Origin: Anabas testudineus
Lineage: Eukaryota > Chordata > Actinopteri > Anabantiformes > Anabantidae
Reading direction: 5' to 3'
Length of the DNA: 64,000 nucleotides
NCBI RefSeq assembly: GCF_900324465.2
Contig: NC_046618.1
Span: forward strand, 8,922,063 to 8,986,062
Shown piece by piece: positions 1 to 10,659 of this stretch. Positions within the stretch are counted from its first letter, which is position 1. Each line of letters starts with the position of its first letter. The position numbers and the translations under genes were made by a program. The notes beneath the pieces are model-generated. The model made no database searches. It had not been told where the DNA came from and saw only the letters and a list, made by a program, of their open reading frames with translations.

Positions 1-410
1 TCACCCATTTAACTTTTGTGACATACACATTAAGTTGTATTTCTAACTGCTGGATATAAATTAACTCACTTATTGTCTACTGTGCATATAGAAACACTGT
101 ACCTGTCATATATGCACAGTGCAGTATGGGCAGATCCTAAATAAGACACTGGATGTCCAGCTGATGGTAATATATAAAACACATTGGATCAAAACATCTG
201 TTTGTTCATTTATCTGCATGGTATAGTTTCTTAAATTGTAAAAATATTATGAATTCTTATTTTCAAATACATGATTTGATTGCAGCAGTAGTCACTGCAA
301 CAACAACTAGAAAGTGAAAGTGACTTAAGATACGTTGAACAGATAACACAGTGAGATAGGTGTCCTTCCCTCCTCACTTGTCAGTCTGGATGAATCCGCC
401 CCTGCTCTTG
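1..410. other. AT-rich upstream flank of nkx3-1
   Basis: There is no convincing open reading frame here. The stretch is AT-rich until about position 360 and then becomes more GC-rich towards the nkx3-1 promoter. It probably holds upstream regulatory DNA of nkx3-1, but I see no motif that I would name. Confidence 0.4.
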
Positions 411-418
411 TATAAATT
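411..418 (+). promoter_or_regulatory. nkx3-1: TATA box of nkx3-1
   Basis: TATAAATT lies 108 bases before the nkx3-1 start codon, in a locally GC-rich setting. That spacing predicts transcription starting near 440 and a 5' UTR of about 80 bases. The motif is seen; the transcription start is inferred. Confidence 0.6.
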
Positions 419-518
419 CACTCTGAGTGAGTGTGTGAGGAGACACACTGCTCGCACATCCCCTCTCTGCAGCCCCGTGGCACTGAGAGGCCCCTGGTTT
501 GTGGATTAGCGGACGGAC

Positions 519-1407
519 ATGACTGACACAGTCAAACCTCTGACTTCCTTTCTCATAGAGGACATTCTGTCCATCAAGGACGGCACAGACTTTAATGGCA
601 AATGCTGTCTGCAGGTGACAGAAAGATGTTCAGAGTGGAAAGAAGAATCTGAAAAGCTGTCAGAGCAATTCCGCCCTCAGGACGCAGCATTCGGAGCGCG
701 GACAGGTGAGGTTTGAGGTCCAGTGTTGGACTAGCAGGAGTTAACCCGATAAATTCTGTGTTTGACTTTAATGTAGAATAATAATTAAAAACATGGAACA
801 AATGTTTGTGAGACAAGTTGAAGCAATGTAATATAAACAAGTTGTTTTAAAGAAGAAGTTGAGGATAGTTGAAGTTGCCGGGGTTGTTTCCATTGTAATG
901 ATCATAAACTGTTTGTTGAACAGTCACTTCACAGCTGAATGTGCACAGTTCATCATACTGACTGGTACAGAGCAGCTTTTCCTCTTAACCTGATTACATC
1001 TGTACTTCACAGAGTCTCCGCATACATCGTGTCCCAGTTCCTCAGAGTCCAGCAGTTTCTCCTCAGCAGGGAAACAGAAGCGCTCCAGAGCCGCGTTCAC
1101 ACACCTCCAAGTGCTTGAACTGGAGAAGAAATTCAACCACCAGAAATACCTGTCCGCCCAAGAGAGGGCTCACCTGGCCAGCACCTTAAGACTAACGGAG
1201 ACCCAGGTGAAAATCTGGTTTCAGAACCGGAGGTACAAGACGAAACGAAAGCAGCAGACATCGGAGTTCTGTAAGGATGCTCACAAAGCAGACGGGCTGA
1301 GAGACGATTTGGTCCGATCATCACTGATCAGCTCCTTCTGCAAAGCTTACCAGTACCGACCGTACCTGTGGGACTGCAGTCCCTCCTGGGGACCAACTTT
1401 TTGGTGA
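519..1407 (+). CDS. nkx3-1: NK3 homeobox 1, homeodomain transcription factor
   Basis: Two coding exons, 519-705 and 1013-1407, are joined by a GT-AG intron (donor CAG|GTGAG; phase 1, rebuilding a Glu codon) and give 193 residues. Residues 8-17 ([10 protein letters not shown]) form the N-terminal TN/EH1-like repression motif of NK proteins. A Ser-rich linker follows, then a complete homeodomain at about residues 85-144 with the recognition helix [15 protein letters not shown]. The Tyr in [10 protein letters not shown] is the NK-class signature, and the helix 1-2 region ([14 protein letters not shown]) is typical of Nkx3-1. In vertebrates Nkx3-1 is a nuclear DNA-binding regulator, for example in somites/sclerotome in fish and prostate in mammals. 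The start is the first ATG after the TATA box. It faces slc25a37 tail to tail, as part of the block NKX3-1/SLC25A37/ENTPD4 known from human 8p21. Nkx3-2 is less likely because that protein is longer. Confidence 0.93.
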
Positions 1408-2136
1408 AACTGTGATTTGCATCCCTGATAATTAGGCTTTATTGTTCTTCAAGTTAATTCCTGATAGTTTGAAACTGGGTTTTAATCCATTGAATGGCCA
1501 TTTGTTACCTTTACCACTGTCTAAAATAGCTGTTCATGAACACATCCTGTCATTTCTAAGTTTTGTTCAATGTTTCTACATAATCATACGTCCGTTTTGT
1601 TTTGCTTTTTTTGACAAGATGTGAATGTTCAACGATTGATCATTTAAGTCAGTGTAGAACTGCTGATTAATTCATTATTTAATTAAAGCTCCACATTCAA
1701 AAAAATTACATTAAGTTTTTGTCAAATTACACAAGGAAAGAAGAAAAAAAATCTCTAATTCCTAAATGATATAATGTTCAGAATACTTTTAGCTAACTTT
1801 GAAGCAGCTTGGGTTTAAACTAAATGGTAAATGTAGCACTGATACTGACTTTTTGAGTGTTTGAGTGCACTGGGAACAAATACAGTGAACTACATGTGCA
1901 GAGTTTGACTCTGACACAAAAACAACAGCAGGAGTTAAGACTGAGATGGGGGCTGAAAGGAGGGTTGAGGAATGAAACTTGAGCCTGTGAGCTCATTAAA
2001 CTCATGTAAACTGCTTTTCAATTTTCCCGAGCTAACAACATGAGGAAAGCTACTGAATGACACCATGAAACAACAATTTTATATTTGAGGCATATCAGGA
2101 AATATACCTGAGCTACAACTTCATGATGATTTGCAG
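1408..2136. other. nkx3-1 3' UTR and downstream DNA
   Basis: No gene is visible. An ATTAAA at 1682-1687 is a possible nkx3-1 poly(A) signal, giving a 3' UTR of about 300 bases. A canonical AATAAA occurs later at 3152-3157. Which of the two is used cannot be told from the sequence. Confidence 0.4.
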
Positions 2137-2310
2137 TTTAGCTCAACTGGTAGAGTGCTGGATTTCCATGTGGGAGACCGTAGCTCAGTTGGTAGGGCAT
2201 TTGTCCATTAACCACATGATTGGTTCCCAGCTCCTGGCCACATGTCAAAGTGTCCCTGGACAATACACTGAGCCCTGAATGCCTCAAATGCAGCTGCCTG
2301 GCCACAAGAA
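2137..2310 (+). mobile_element. tRNA-derived SINE fragment with two tRNA-like heads
   Basis: TAGCTCAGTTGGTAGGGCA (2181-2199) matches a polymerase III A box. A degraded B box follows (GGTTCCCAGCTCC, near 2222) and then the body typical of fish tRNA-SINEs, with 'tgtccattaacc' and 'cactgagccc'. A second A-box-like head, TAGCTCAACTGGTAGAGTG (2139-2157), lies 42 bases upstream. The boundaries are approximate and the subfamily is not assigned. It is not a functional tRNA gene: the arms do not pair into a full cloverleaf and an unrelated tail follows. Confidence 0.65.
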
Positions 2311-5300
2311 TTTCCTATAATTGAACTATTTTTATTAATATTAAACAGATGAGGTCATTAGGAAATGACAGATAAAAACATCTGAGTGAGGAAAGAACAT
2401 TCATGACAGAATCTCAAGTCACTTTACATAGAAAGGTCAAAACCTAAAAGAAATAAAATGAATAAAAACAAATCCCCTTAAAGGAAGCACTATATGTAGA
2501 CCAAAAGAAAAAAAAAAAAACTCCAGTGGAAACAGGCTCACACCGGGCTCTTTATTCTCTAAATAAAAAACAAGCCCACATTGTCTCCAATATCACAGAC
2601 TAATCAGAAAATGCTTGTGCTGTTGTGATAAGAAGTAGAGAATCCATCATGCGACCTGTCTGCTGCATGTGGTAATGACTGTTACAGTAACAAAACCTGT
2701 TCAGTAACATGTCTTGTGCTGCGAGACGTAAGGAGAGAGTGTGACAAACGGCTCCGCAGCCGCAGTTGACTCCTGGAAAGAACAAAGCACATTTGTTTAT
2801 TATAGAAAAATTAATAATTCGAAGTAAACCACATATATTTCATCTCAGATGTTTTTTCAGATGTGAAAACTATTTCAAAAGGCTCTAATGCAATGGAAAA
2901 AAAACTACATAAAATCACACAGAAGAAGAAGAAGAAGTCATTTTAATTATAGATGAAATACACTAGTGGTACCTCAAATGGTACTCATGAAAAAGGAGAT
3001 TGAACTGAACAAGATTTACACCAACGACTTTTTGTGTTTTTGCATAAATGTAAAATATAAGACGTCTCTAATTTTAGTCATTGCATTGAAACATTGCTTT
3101 GGTTCTGATGTAGGTGCTGGATTCTGGATTTTTTTTTGGCCTTGTTGATCAAATAAAAACTACTAATTTGTGTTGACTACCTGTGCTCCTGCTCCTGAAC
3201 ATAGTGTTTGGGCTGTACCCATGTTCTGATTAATAGTCATTGTACTGCAGTAGTAATTTCTGATATTTATAAACTTTGATTTCATTATAATTCAAGTTAA
3301 TTATTTAAATATTATTTGATTACGTTAAATAAAACGTGGTTTGCAAACAAAATAAGTGAAATTTTGAATGAGGTTTGGCTGAATAATTGCCCATCGGTCA
3401 TGCAGAACATTGTCAGCTGACTGTTAACGTGACAGCACCCATTTCACCTCTATTTAAAATGCTTCACATTCATCTGTTTGCACCTCCTCCACTCAGTGTG
3501 TGTGTGTCTTTCTGTGGATGTGTTATCTGAGGTAATGACGATTGTTATGCTCCATTTCCAGCACAGCTCACTTTTGTTTGCAAGATAGTCACAGGCACAA
3601 AATACCAAGCCTCAACTTAACAAGTAAAAGGACGAGGATGAGCATTAATCAGATGAGCAATTTGTCTAATATCTCACCACAATGTTGAATTAGGCTCAAG
3701 TGGTGGAGAAACTAAAACAGAATACACCTTCAGGCCAGACCAGGAACTAATCCATGACAGCCCTTGATGAAGTCTTTGTTGTGACCGAAAACCACTGACT
3801 CAGCACTTAAGTTAAATCATGGCACGGAAAAAAAATCCAGGTTGACTTTGTGAGTTTCAAGCTTTATTTGGATACTGATTAAAAGTCAAAATGAAGAACA
3901 ATACAAACATATTTGAAGTGTTGCAGCACACAACAAAGCATTTGACCACCACTTTGGTATCTCCAGTATTCAATTTATGTTATATTTTATTCATATACCT
4001 ATGTAGCTCATCTAGTCACATTCCATTTATTTAGATAAAGTGAAGTATAAATACACTGTAAAGCTGCATACCAACAATGTGGCCTAAGAAGTGAGTGTAC
4101 AACTTTATACGACCTGCTTCATGCAGGTTGGCATGCTGGTCGGACTCAGTACACTGCCCAACACTGCTGATAAGATGGCGTGCAGGATTTTGGATTATAA
4201 GAAGGACAGGTTTGTAGTAACAAAGACAAAGTGTGAGCAGAGGACTGATGGAATCGATAGAGGGAGAGAGCTCTCAGTCAGTAACCTGCCATTATGGGGA
4301 TTTCTCTCACATGGAGTCCATACAATTATCTTTATTACGTTTATTATAGTAAAAGGTTTCTGTCTCTGCGTTCTTATGGATCCTTCCTTTAACCTTCATA
4401 ATCGTGCACTTGCTCCCATTTTACCAAACACACAGCTGCTGTACCTTTGACACAGTCTAAAGTCAGAAAGCTGAACACACCATGAAGCAGTATTATTACA
4501 ACTAAGAAGCAGAAGAAATGAAACCAAACATTAAGCTTAAATCTTGACGACTTCCTTCACGTAAAGTGAGTTCTTATCGACGCCGCCAGCAGCTGCACCA
4601 TTCACTCAAGGCTCTTGGAATAAACAGGTAATTAGACATGAAGAGGGCAGATAACGTCTGTTTTGACGGCGGTGAAAATCTGACAGTATCTTTCAGTGTC
4701 TCTCAGGCTGTATGAACACGCTCATCAGATAAAGGAGCTTGTTGAAGGATGAAACTGAAGGTTAGCACAACTATTATTACTGCACTTGCCATTGTAATAC
4801 CTGAATTCCTGCAGGCTCAAAGAAACTCACAAATACACAAGGCTTCAAGTACAAAACCCTCTCGTTTGATTCCTAATCTTTCGTTCTCTGTATCTGCACC
4901 TCCTGGATAAACTGGATGTGGCAGGTAAATGCTGAAAAGCTGGAAGGATGAATTTAAAGTATTAGCGCCTTAACTGTGGATCATAAATGTTGCCTGTGCT
5001 CAACTACATAAAGATTTCCTGGGCTCTAAGAATAAAGCGGGAATTAGTGAAGCCCCGCAGAGTTTATCTACTTTGTCTGTATATTTAGGGCTCTGATTGT
5101 GAGATGCACTGCAGTAAACAGTGTGGTCGTGGAGCCGTCGTCATGCTCTTCGAGGTGGCCAATGATGCTTTGAAAAACAAGCAGATCTTTTTAACAGATG
5201 AGGAGAAAACCGGAGTCCGATCACAAAGACGGCCTTTGTTGCCGCTCCAATATACCACGACTGTCTCACAAATTTGTTAGAGTTGATAAGGAGGTTTAAA

Positions 5301-6868
5301 ACAGCCCTGATCTGTTCACATGGGGACACTCATACGCTTCCTTGGATAGTGTAACTGGATCCCTCATGTTACAGAACCAGCAGAGCAGCTGCTTTTCTTC
5401 TTCCCATCAGCAGGTACACTGTTGCATCCAGTGTGTCTGATAGTGCTGATTGTGCAGCTGCAAACAGTGAAAGCACTGTAGATATGTGTGTGAGGGAGAA
5501 AGAAACAGGCAAACAGAGAGAGAAGAAGAATTTTCCAGTTCTCTTATCTGCGGGGTAACAATATAAAATAGTGGAAGAGTTTACTGCAGATCCAAGTGAT
5601 TAGAGACAGTACCCAAGTATGACAAGGACAGAGGACATGGGCTGAGGGGGGAGTTCTTTGTGCGCTTCAGATAAACATGCTCATAGACAAGGGGGAAAAG
5701 TAAACACATCGAGGACAACAACGTAACGGCACATGTGTACGTGTCTTAAGGCATGTTAGGACTAAAGTTCTGCACTGTCTGCATCTCAATAAAAAAGCAA
5801 TCAGTCTTCATTTTGCTGCCATCCCATACTGCAGAGTGTGCAGGACACGTGTGAAATACAGGATGTTCTTTCAGATAAATGCAAAAAGAAACAAAACTCA
5901 AAAACAGAAGATGTGATTTATTTCAGTCGGCATTTCAAAAGGGTTAATGCCTAATAAAAGGAAACATAAATATTCCTTACCACAGAAAGAGTGTAGACTC
6001 AAGCTACAGTCTATTTCTCAGTCAGCTTGTCCAGTCATATGAACAGCACCACATGCCCCGGTACTCTGAATTATTTTTGAACATTAAATAATTGTTGTGT
6101 TGGATATTTTTCAGCCATCAACACAGCAGCAGCATAGCAGCAAACAATGTTTCTGTTCTTATCCTTTCTTTTTGAAAGACACTTGTTCTTCTCAAGTCAT
6201 GTTTACTTCATCTCATTTTAAATACGTTGTGGTAACTGTCTATAGTTTGCCTTAGGCATCGTTTGTAATATAAGTATTTTTATTTATTTACACAATCTTT
6301 AGGTCAATATAGGACTGCCATAGATTTTGACAACATGAGGTCAATGAGGGCACTAAAAGAAGTGGTATGGGTGTCACTACTTAGAAGATGAACAATTTTA
6401 TATTTTGTTGTCATTGATTTTATCATTGATTCAGATGATCTATATGTTTATGTCTAGATATAGCTATGTTCACATGTTTTGCCTTTCTGGAGGATTACTA
6501 TTGGAAACAATTAAATGTTACTGTAGAGTAATAGAACAATAGTCAAGGACACATTTTTTATATTTTAATCTTTTGTGTAAGGTAACAGTGAAATTTGTAA
6601 TCAAATACCAGGATTTAGAGTTGAGTTATATGATCAATGTGAGGTGCAGTTTGTGGTGTTGTGTGTATGTCTTTTTGCTATATTCTAGTAGTTATTTTGT
6701 TATATTCTGTAATAGTAGTATTTAAGAACAGAATATGTGGAAAACTTTGCTGTGAACTCTCCTCATAATTAGGAAACAATGAGATGTAAATATAGAAACA
6801 TTTACACTGCAGCTAAAAAAAAAAAAGAAAGAAAGATCTATAATAAATAATATAATAAACAGATCTGT
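2311..6868. other. gene-poor intergenic DNA downstream of nkx3-1
   Basis: I see no supported gene. Open frames are short, without family motifs or splice context (the longest, 4091-4450 +, has unremarkable composition). Small features are an AAG repeat at about 2925-2938 and a poly-A run near 2508-2520. The stretch may contain enhancers of nkx3-1, which sequence alone cannot show. Confidence 0.5.
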
Positions 6869-7660
6869 AGATGACACTGTAAACACGGCCCACCACTTCA
6901 TCCTCCAGCATCTGGACTCCCCATGATGCCAGGATACTGTTTGTGGACTTCTGCTCTGCCTTCAACACTATTGTCTCTGCTCCGAGACAAGCTCTCCCAG
7001 CTGAACGATCCAGACTCACTGTGCAGGTGGATCACAGACTTCCTGACAGACAGACAGCAGTTCATGAGGCTGGGGAAGCATGACTTGAACTCCCGGCCCA
7101 TCAGCACTGGATGCCCACAAAGCTCCTCTCTCTGCTGTTGTTCTCCCTGTATACCAACAGCAGCACATCAGGACACCAGTCTGTCAAACTCCTGAAGTTT
7201 GCAGATGACACTCTGATGACCTTTGTCGAGTCGTTCCGCTTCCTGGGAACCACCGTCACACAGAAGCTCACGTGGGAGCAGAACATCAGCTCCCTCACCA
7301 AGAAGGCTCAGCAGAGCTGAACATCTTGAGGCAGCATCCTCACATCCCCGTAAGGATGCTGGTGAACTTCAGGATGCAGTCAGGACTGCAGTCGACCCCT
7401 CTCACCACAGGAACAGTTTCTTCCCTATGGCAGTTAGCCTACTGAACAGTGTTCCCCAGGTGAAACCCCACCCCAAACCGACTGACTACTGCTGTTTACA
7501 TATTTCATATTTCATATATCATATTCATCTTGCACTACAGTGTTTGCATCACCCTCGTTATTGTGTTATACGTTGTATTCTTTAACTCCACCTGATTTTA
7601 TTGTTTTTATTCTGTCTGCAACTGACATCAAGACAAATTCCTAGTGCTTTAAAGTGTTCT
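6869..7660 (+). mobile_element. 5'-truncated L2/CR1-like LINE fragment
   Basis: Scattered frames encode reverse-transcriptase pieces in order: LLSLLRDKLSQLNDPDSLCRWITDFLTDRQQF, then KLLKFADDTL (the FADD catalytic motif C), then SFRFLGTTVTQKLTW and NISSLTKKAQQ. These match the L2 (Maui-like) group common in fish. The interval normally found between FADDT and SFRFLG is missing, so the copy has an internal deletion besides 5' truncation and frame breaks. The 3' end near 7630-7660 (GACAAATTCCTAGTG) resembles the usual tail region. This is a dead copy. The family is named from memory of protein motifs. Confidence 0.7.
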
Positions 7661-9204
7661 TTACTGTGTCTTTTAATAGATTCTCATGTATCACAGCAAC
7701 TTTTTCTGCATTCGAAGATTTCCTGACTGCGAGTCTCTGATGACAAACTTCAAATGATGCCATTGTGCCCTCTACTGGACCTGTGTAAGTCCTGCAGGAT
7801 GGTTACATTCTAGGGTTTATTCTCTCACTATGTGTTGTCTCTGAAAGTGACCTAACTGCATCTTCTTTTCTTTTTAACCACACTTACAGTCTGCAGGTTT
7901 GGTGGTTTTTAAGATCAAGAACAGTTAGTAAACTGGTAAAACATGCATACAATGCATTTAGATAGTGCTGGACAAATATTTCAAATCTAAAAGACTGATT
8001 GAGTTTCAAAGCAAATGTTGATGTATGTCTAAAACAACAACAAAATACCAAAAAGTATTCCTCAGTTGCATGTTTATTTCAGCTCCAGTGTTACATACTG
8101 TAGCAGCATTATCACAATCATTTCATAGTTGCACAGTCAAACTTCCAAGCATTCACGTTCTGCAGATGACACTAAGCAGAAAACTCCCATTTCAATCATT
8201 TGTGCGTGTATAGCATAAAATATTTACACAATGAAAACCCCCACATACACTATCCACTCTCCTGTTCCATTTAAAATATAAGTATCTATTAGAAATACTA
8301 CTTTGACATGTTAAAAGTACTTTGGACACTGGTGTTGCAAACACAGTCTGGGAATGATTTATTATGAATCAACACTTTAAAGGAATGACTAGGAAGAAAA
8401 GCAGTGTTGACTGCACGACAAAAGCTATTCTACCTTCATATTCCTAAATAAACCAGCTGTATAAATCTACACGTTTATGTTGAAGTTGACAAAACATCTC
8501 CAATCATGTGAAATATATATAATATATGTTGTGTACACAATTTAAAGGGACTGATCAGTCAGTAAAATTAGTTCAGAATGGTCATTTATCCAAAACGAGA
8601 GGCTTCAAATACATATAGAATTTGGAGCAAAATAAAAAATACTGTGTCACAACTTAACAGAGTAGAAACTATGAGGAAAAAGGTAGAATGGCATTTTACA
8701 GGGGTCAGGCACACAACATCATGATACCATGTTAAAAGTAAGCTGCATAGAATAAAATTCAAATCTTTGGTATATTAATAATTACTACCATTATACAAGC
8801 AAGTAGAATTTGTTGCTAAAGAGCTTGTGAAATCATTGGAAACTGTTGAACTCTCTGTACTTTCCAAAATGATAATAAAACAATCCTCCATAATTAAAAA
8901 CAAATAAATCTGGTTTGTTGGATTACATCAATATCTGTAGGAATGTCTTGACTGGTGAAGCAAAAATAGACAATAGGCTAAAGAGAGAGCAGTGAGCACA
9001 CAGGAAATATGTAACTACAACAGGAAGAGTGAAATAAAAGAAATAGGACTGCCTGCTCACCAGCTTTTCCTGGTCCTGTGGTAACATGGTAAAAGCCCGA
9101 CATCAATGAATCCTTTCAAATTAAAAATAAAGTCTGGATGTTACATTTTGGGCAACTCAAAGGCTGCACAAACTTATATTGGGACAAATATTTAGTATGC
9201 ATAG
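7661..9204. other. intergenic DNA, possibly including distal slc25a37 3' UTR
   Basis: There is no gene. Several TTTATT hexamers (AATAAA on the minus strand), for example near 8072 and 8347, are possible distal poly(A) signals of the leftward slc25a37 transcript. None stands out. The DNA is otherwise AT-rich and single-copy looking. Confidence 0.35.
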
Positions 9205-9620
9205 GAAAGACTACACAAGTTAACCCTTTTGGAATTACCTGTTTTTATGTATTACATCATCTTAAAATATGTCCAGATCCTCATTTATGAAAACAAAACA
9301 GCGTATTTTAACTAATAACACAGATCATTGTATTTTTCTTGTCTACAGTTAATACATCAAACATTCACAGGTTTAAAAAAACACTGTTAACAAGCGAGTG
9401 ACATTAACAAACACCGACTGGAGCCAGGTATTGATCACCGATCGCAGATCTATCGAGGTATGTTGCAAGGCAACAACAGTGTTTGTGTGTTATTAGCTTA
9501 AGCGCATTGTGTTTATTTATGCTTTTGACTTAGATGAAGGTCTGGCCACATTTTATGAAACAATCAACGCAGAAAAACAGGTCATTCCAAAGGGTTCCCA
9601 TACTTTTTCTTGCCACTGTA
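9205..9620. mobile_element. Tc1-family MITE / internally deleted Tc1-like copy
   Basis: The right end read on the minus strand begins TACAGTGGCAAGAAAAAGTA and continues through 'gggaaccctttggaatgacctg'. The left end on the plus strand contains the related 'ttaacccttttggaattacctg' at about 9220-9242. These diverged inverted ends enclose about 400 bases without transposase coding. This is the pattern of a non-autonomous derivative of a Tc1-like element. The right end is sharper than the left. Confidence 0.6.
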
Positions 9621-10659
9621 GCCCTTAAGTCAATATGACGCATAAAGAAAATAAGCCACTTAAAAGCAAAACATCAAACCAAACGCAGGATTGAGACATG
9701 GCCACAGTCAACAATAACACCCTTATTTCACTCTCTTTCGGACTGTGAGTTCATACAAACAAGCTTCCTCCCTTCTACAACAAGTATCGTTCTTTAAATT
9801 AAATTGTGCGTGATTCAGGATCATTGTACTACTGCGCTTTAACAACGCAAATAACTAGACCGCTACGGCCTACACACGTCCACACTGAGAGAGACAAAGG
9901 TTCTCTCAGAAAGAAATGACTCCGTATTTAAAGCCAAAAAATAAAACAGTATCCAGTTTAGTATGTTCAGATTTGGCCAAGTATGACATAAAAAGGCCAC
10001 TATAAGATTTCATCTTATAACAGAACTGCACCGAGGTTTGATTCAACTTGGCCTTAAAAAATAAAATGTGGAAAAATGTCCTCTGTCACAAAGAGGAGAG
10101 TGAAAGAGAGAGGAAAAAAAAAGGTGAAGCAATGTTTAATATTTATGAGGCACTTGAAAAGCACAACGGTCCCTTCTGCAGTGCAGTGGAAATCAGGAAT
10201 GTGTTGTCGTTCTTTATAAATACACCATGAAATAAAACAAACAGCATTGTGTTTCTTCCACATCCATAAAATACCATCTAACAAAAAGCTAACAAAATAA
10301 ATAAAAAGTTCAGATGTTCAGAACTATAAACATTATTCAAGAAAACTTAATTATATGGTCGTCACATGTAGAGAGGAGTTTGCAGAGTTGTGGTTGATAC
10401 ATGTGTGGAGTGGAAGCAGGAGAAGATGACGCATCTGTCCTTTTAAGAATCGTCATCTCTTGCATATCCCGGTTGTGCAACGTAATCCTAGCTCACAGAG
10501 ATGCCCAGACTTGGGTACATGAACACTAAGGAGCGTCAGTCACCTCCCTGGTGAGACAATAACTTTCTCAACAATGGAAAAACCTGATGATCTCACACAC
10601 CTTCAGGTTGGAGCACTCTTTCATCAGTTTAGGTGTGGGTTGCTTCGACACACTTGCCT

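Noticed and set aside
2139-2240. A functional tRNA gene
   Set aside because: A-box and B-box-like sequences are present, but no full cloverleaf forms and the SINE body follows.
4091-4450. Plus-strand frame of 119 codons
   Set aside because: No family motif, splice context or promoter; the composition is consistent with chance.
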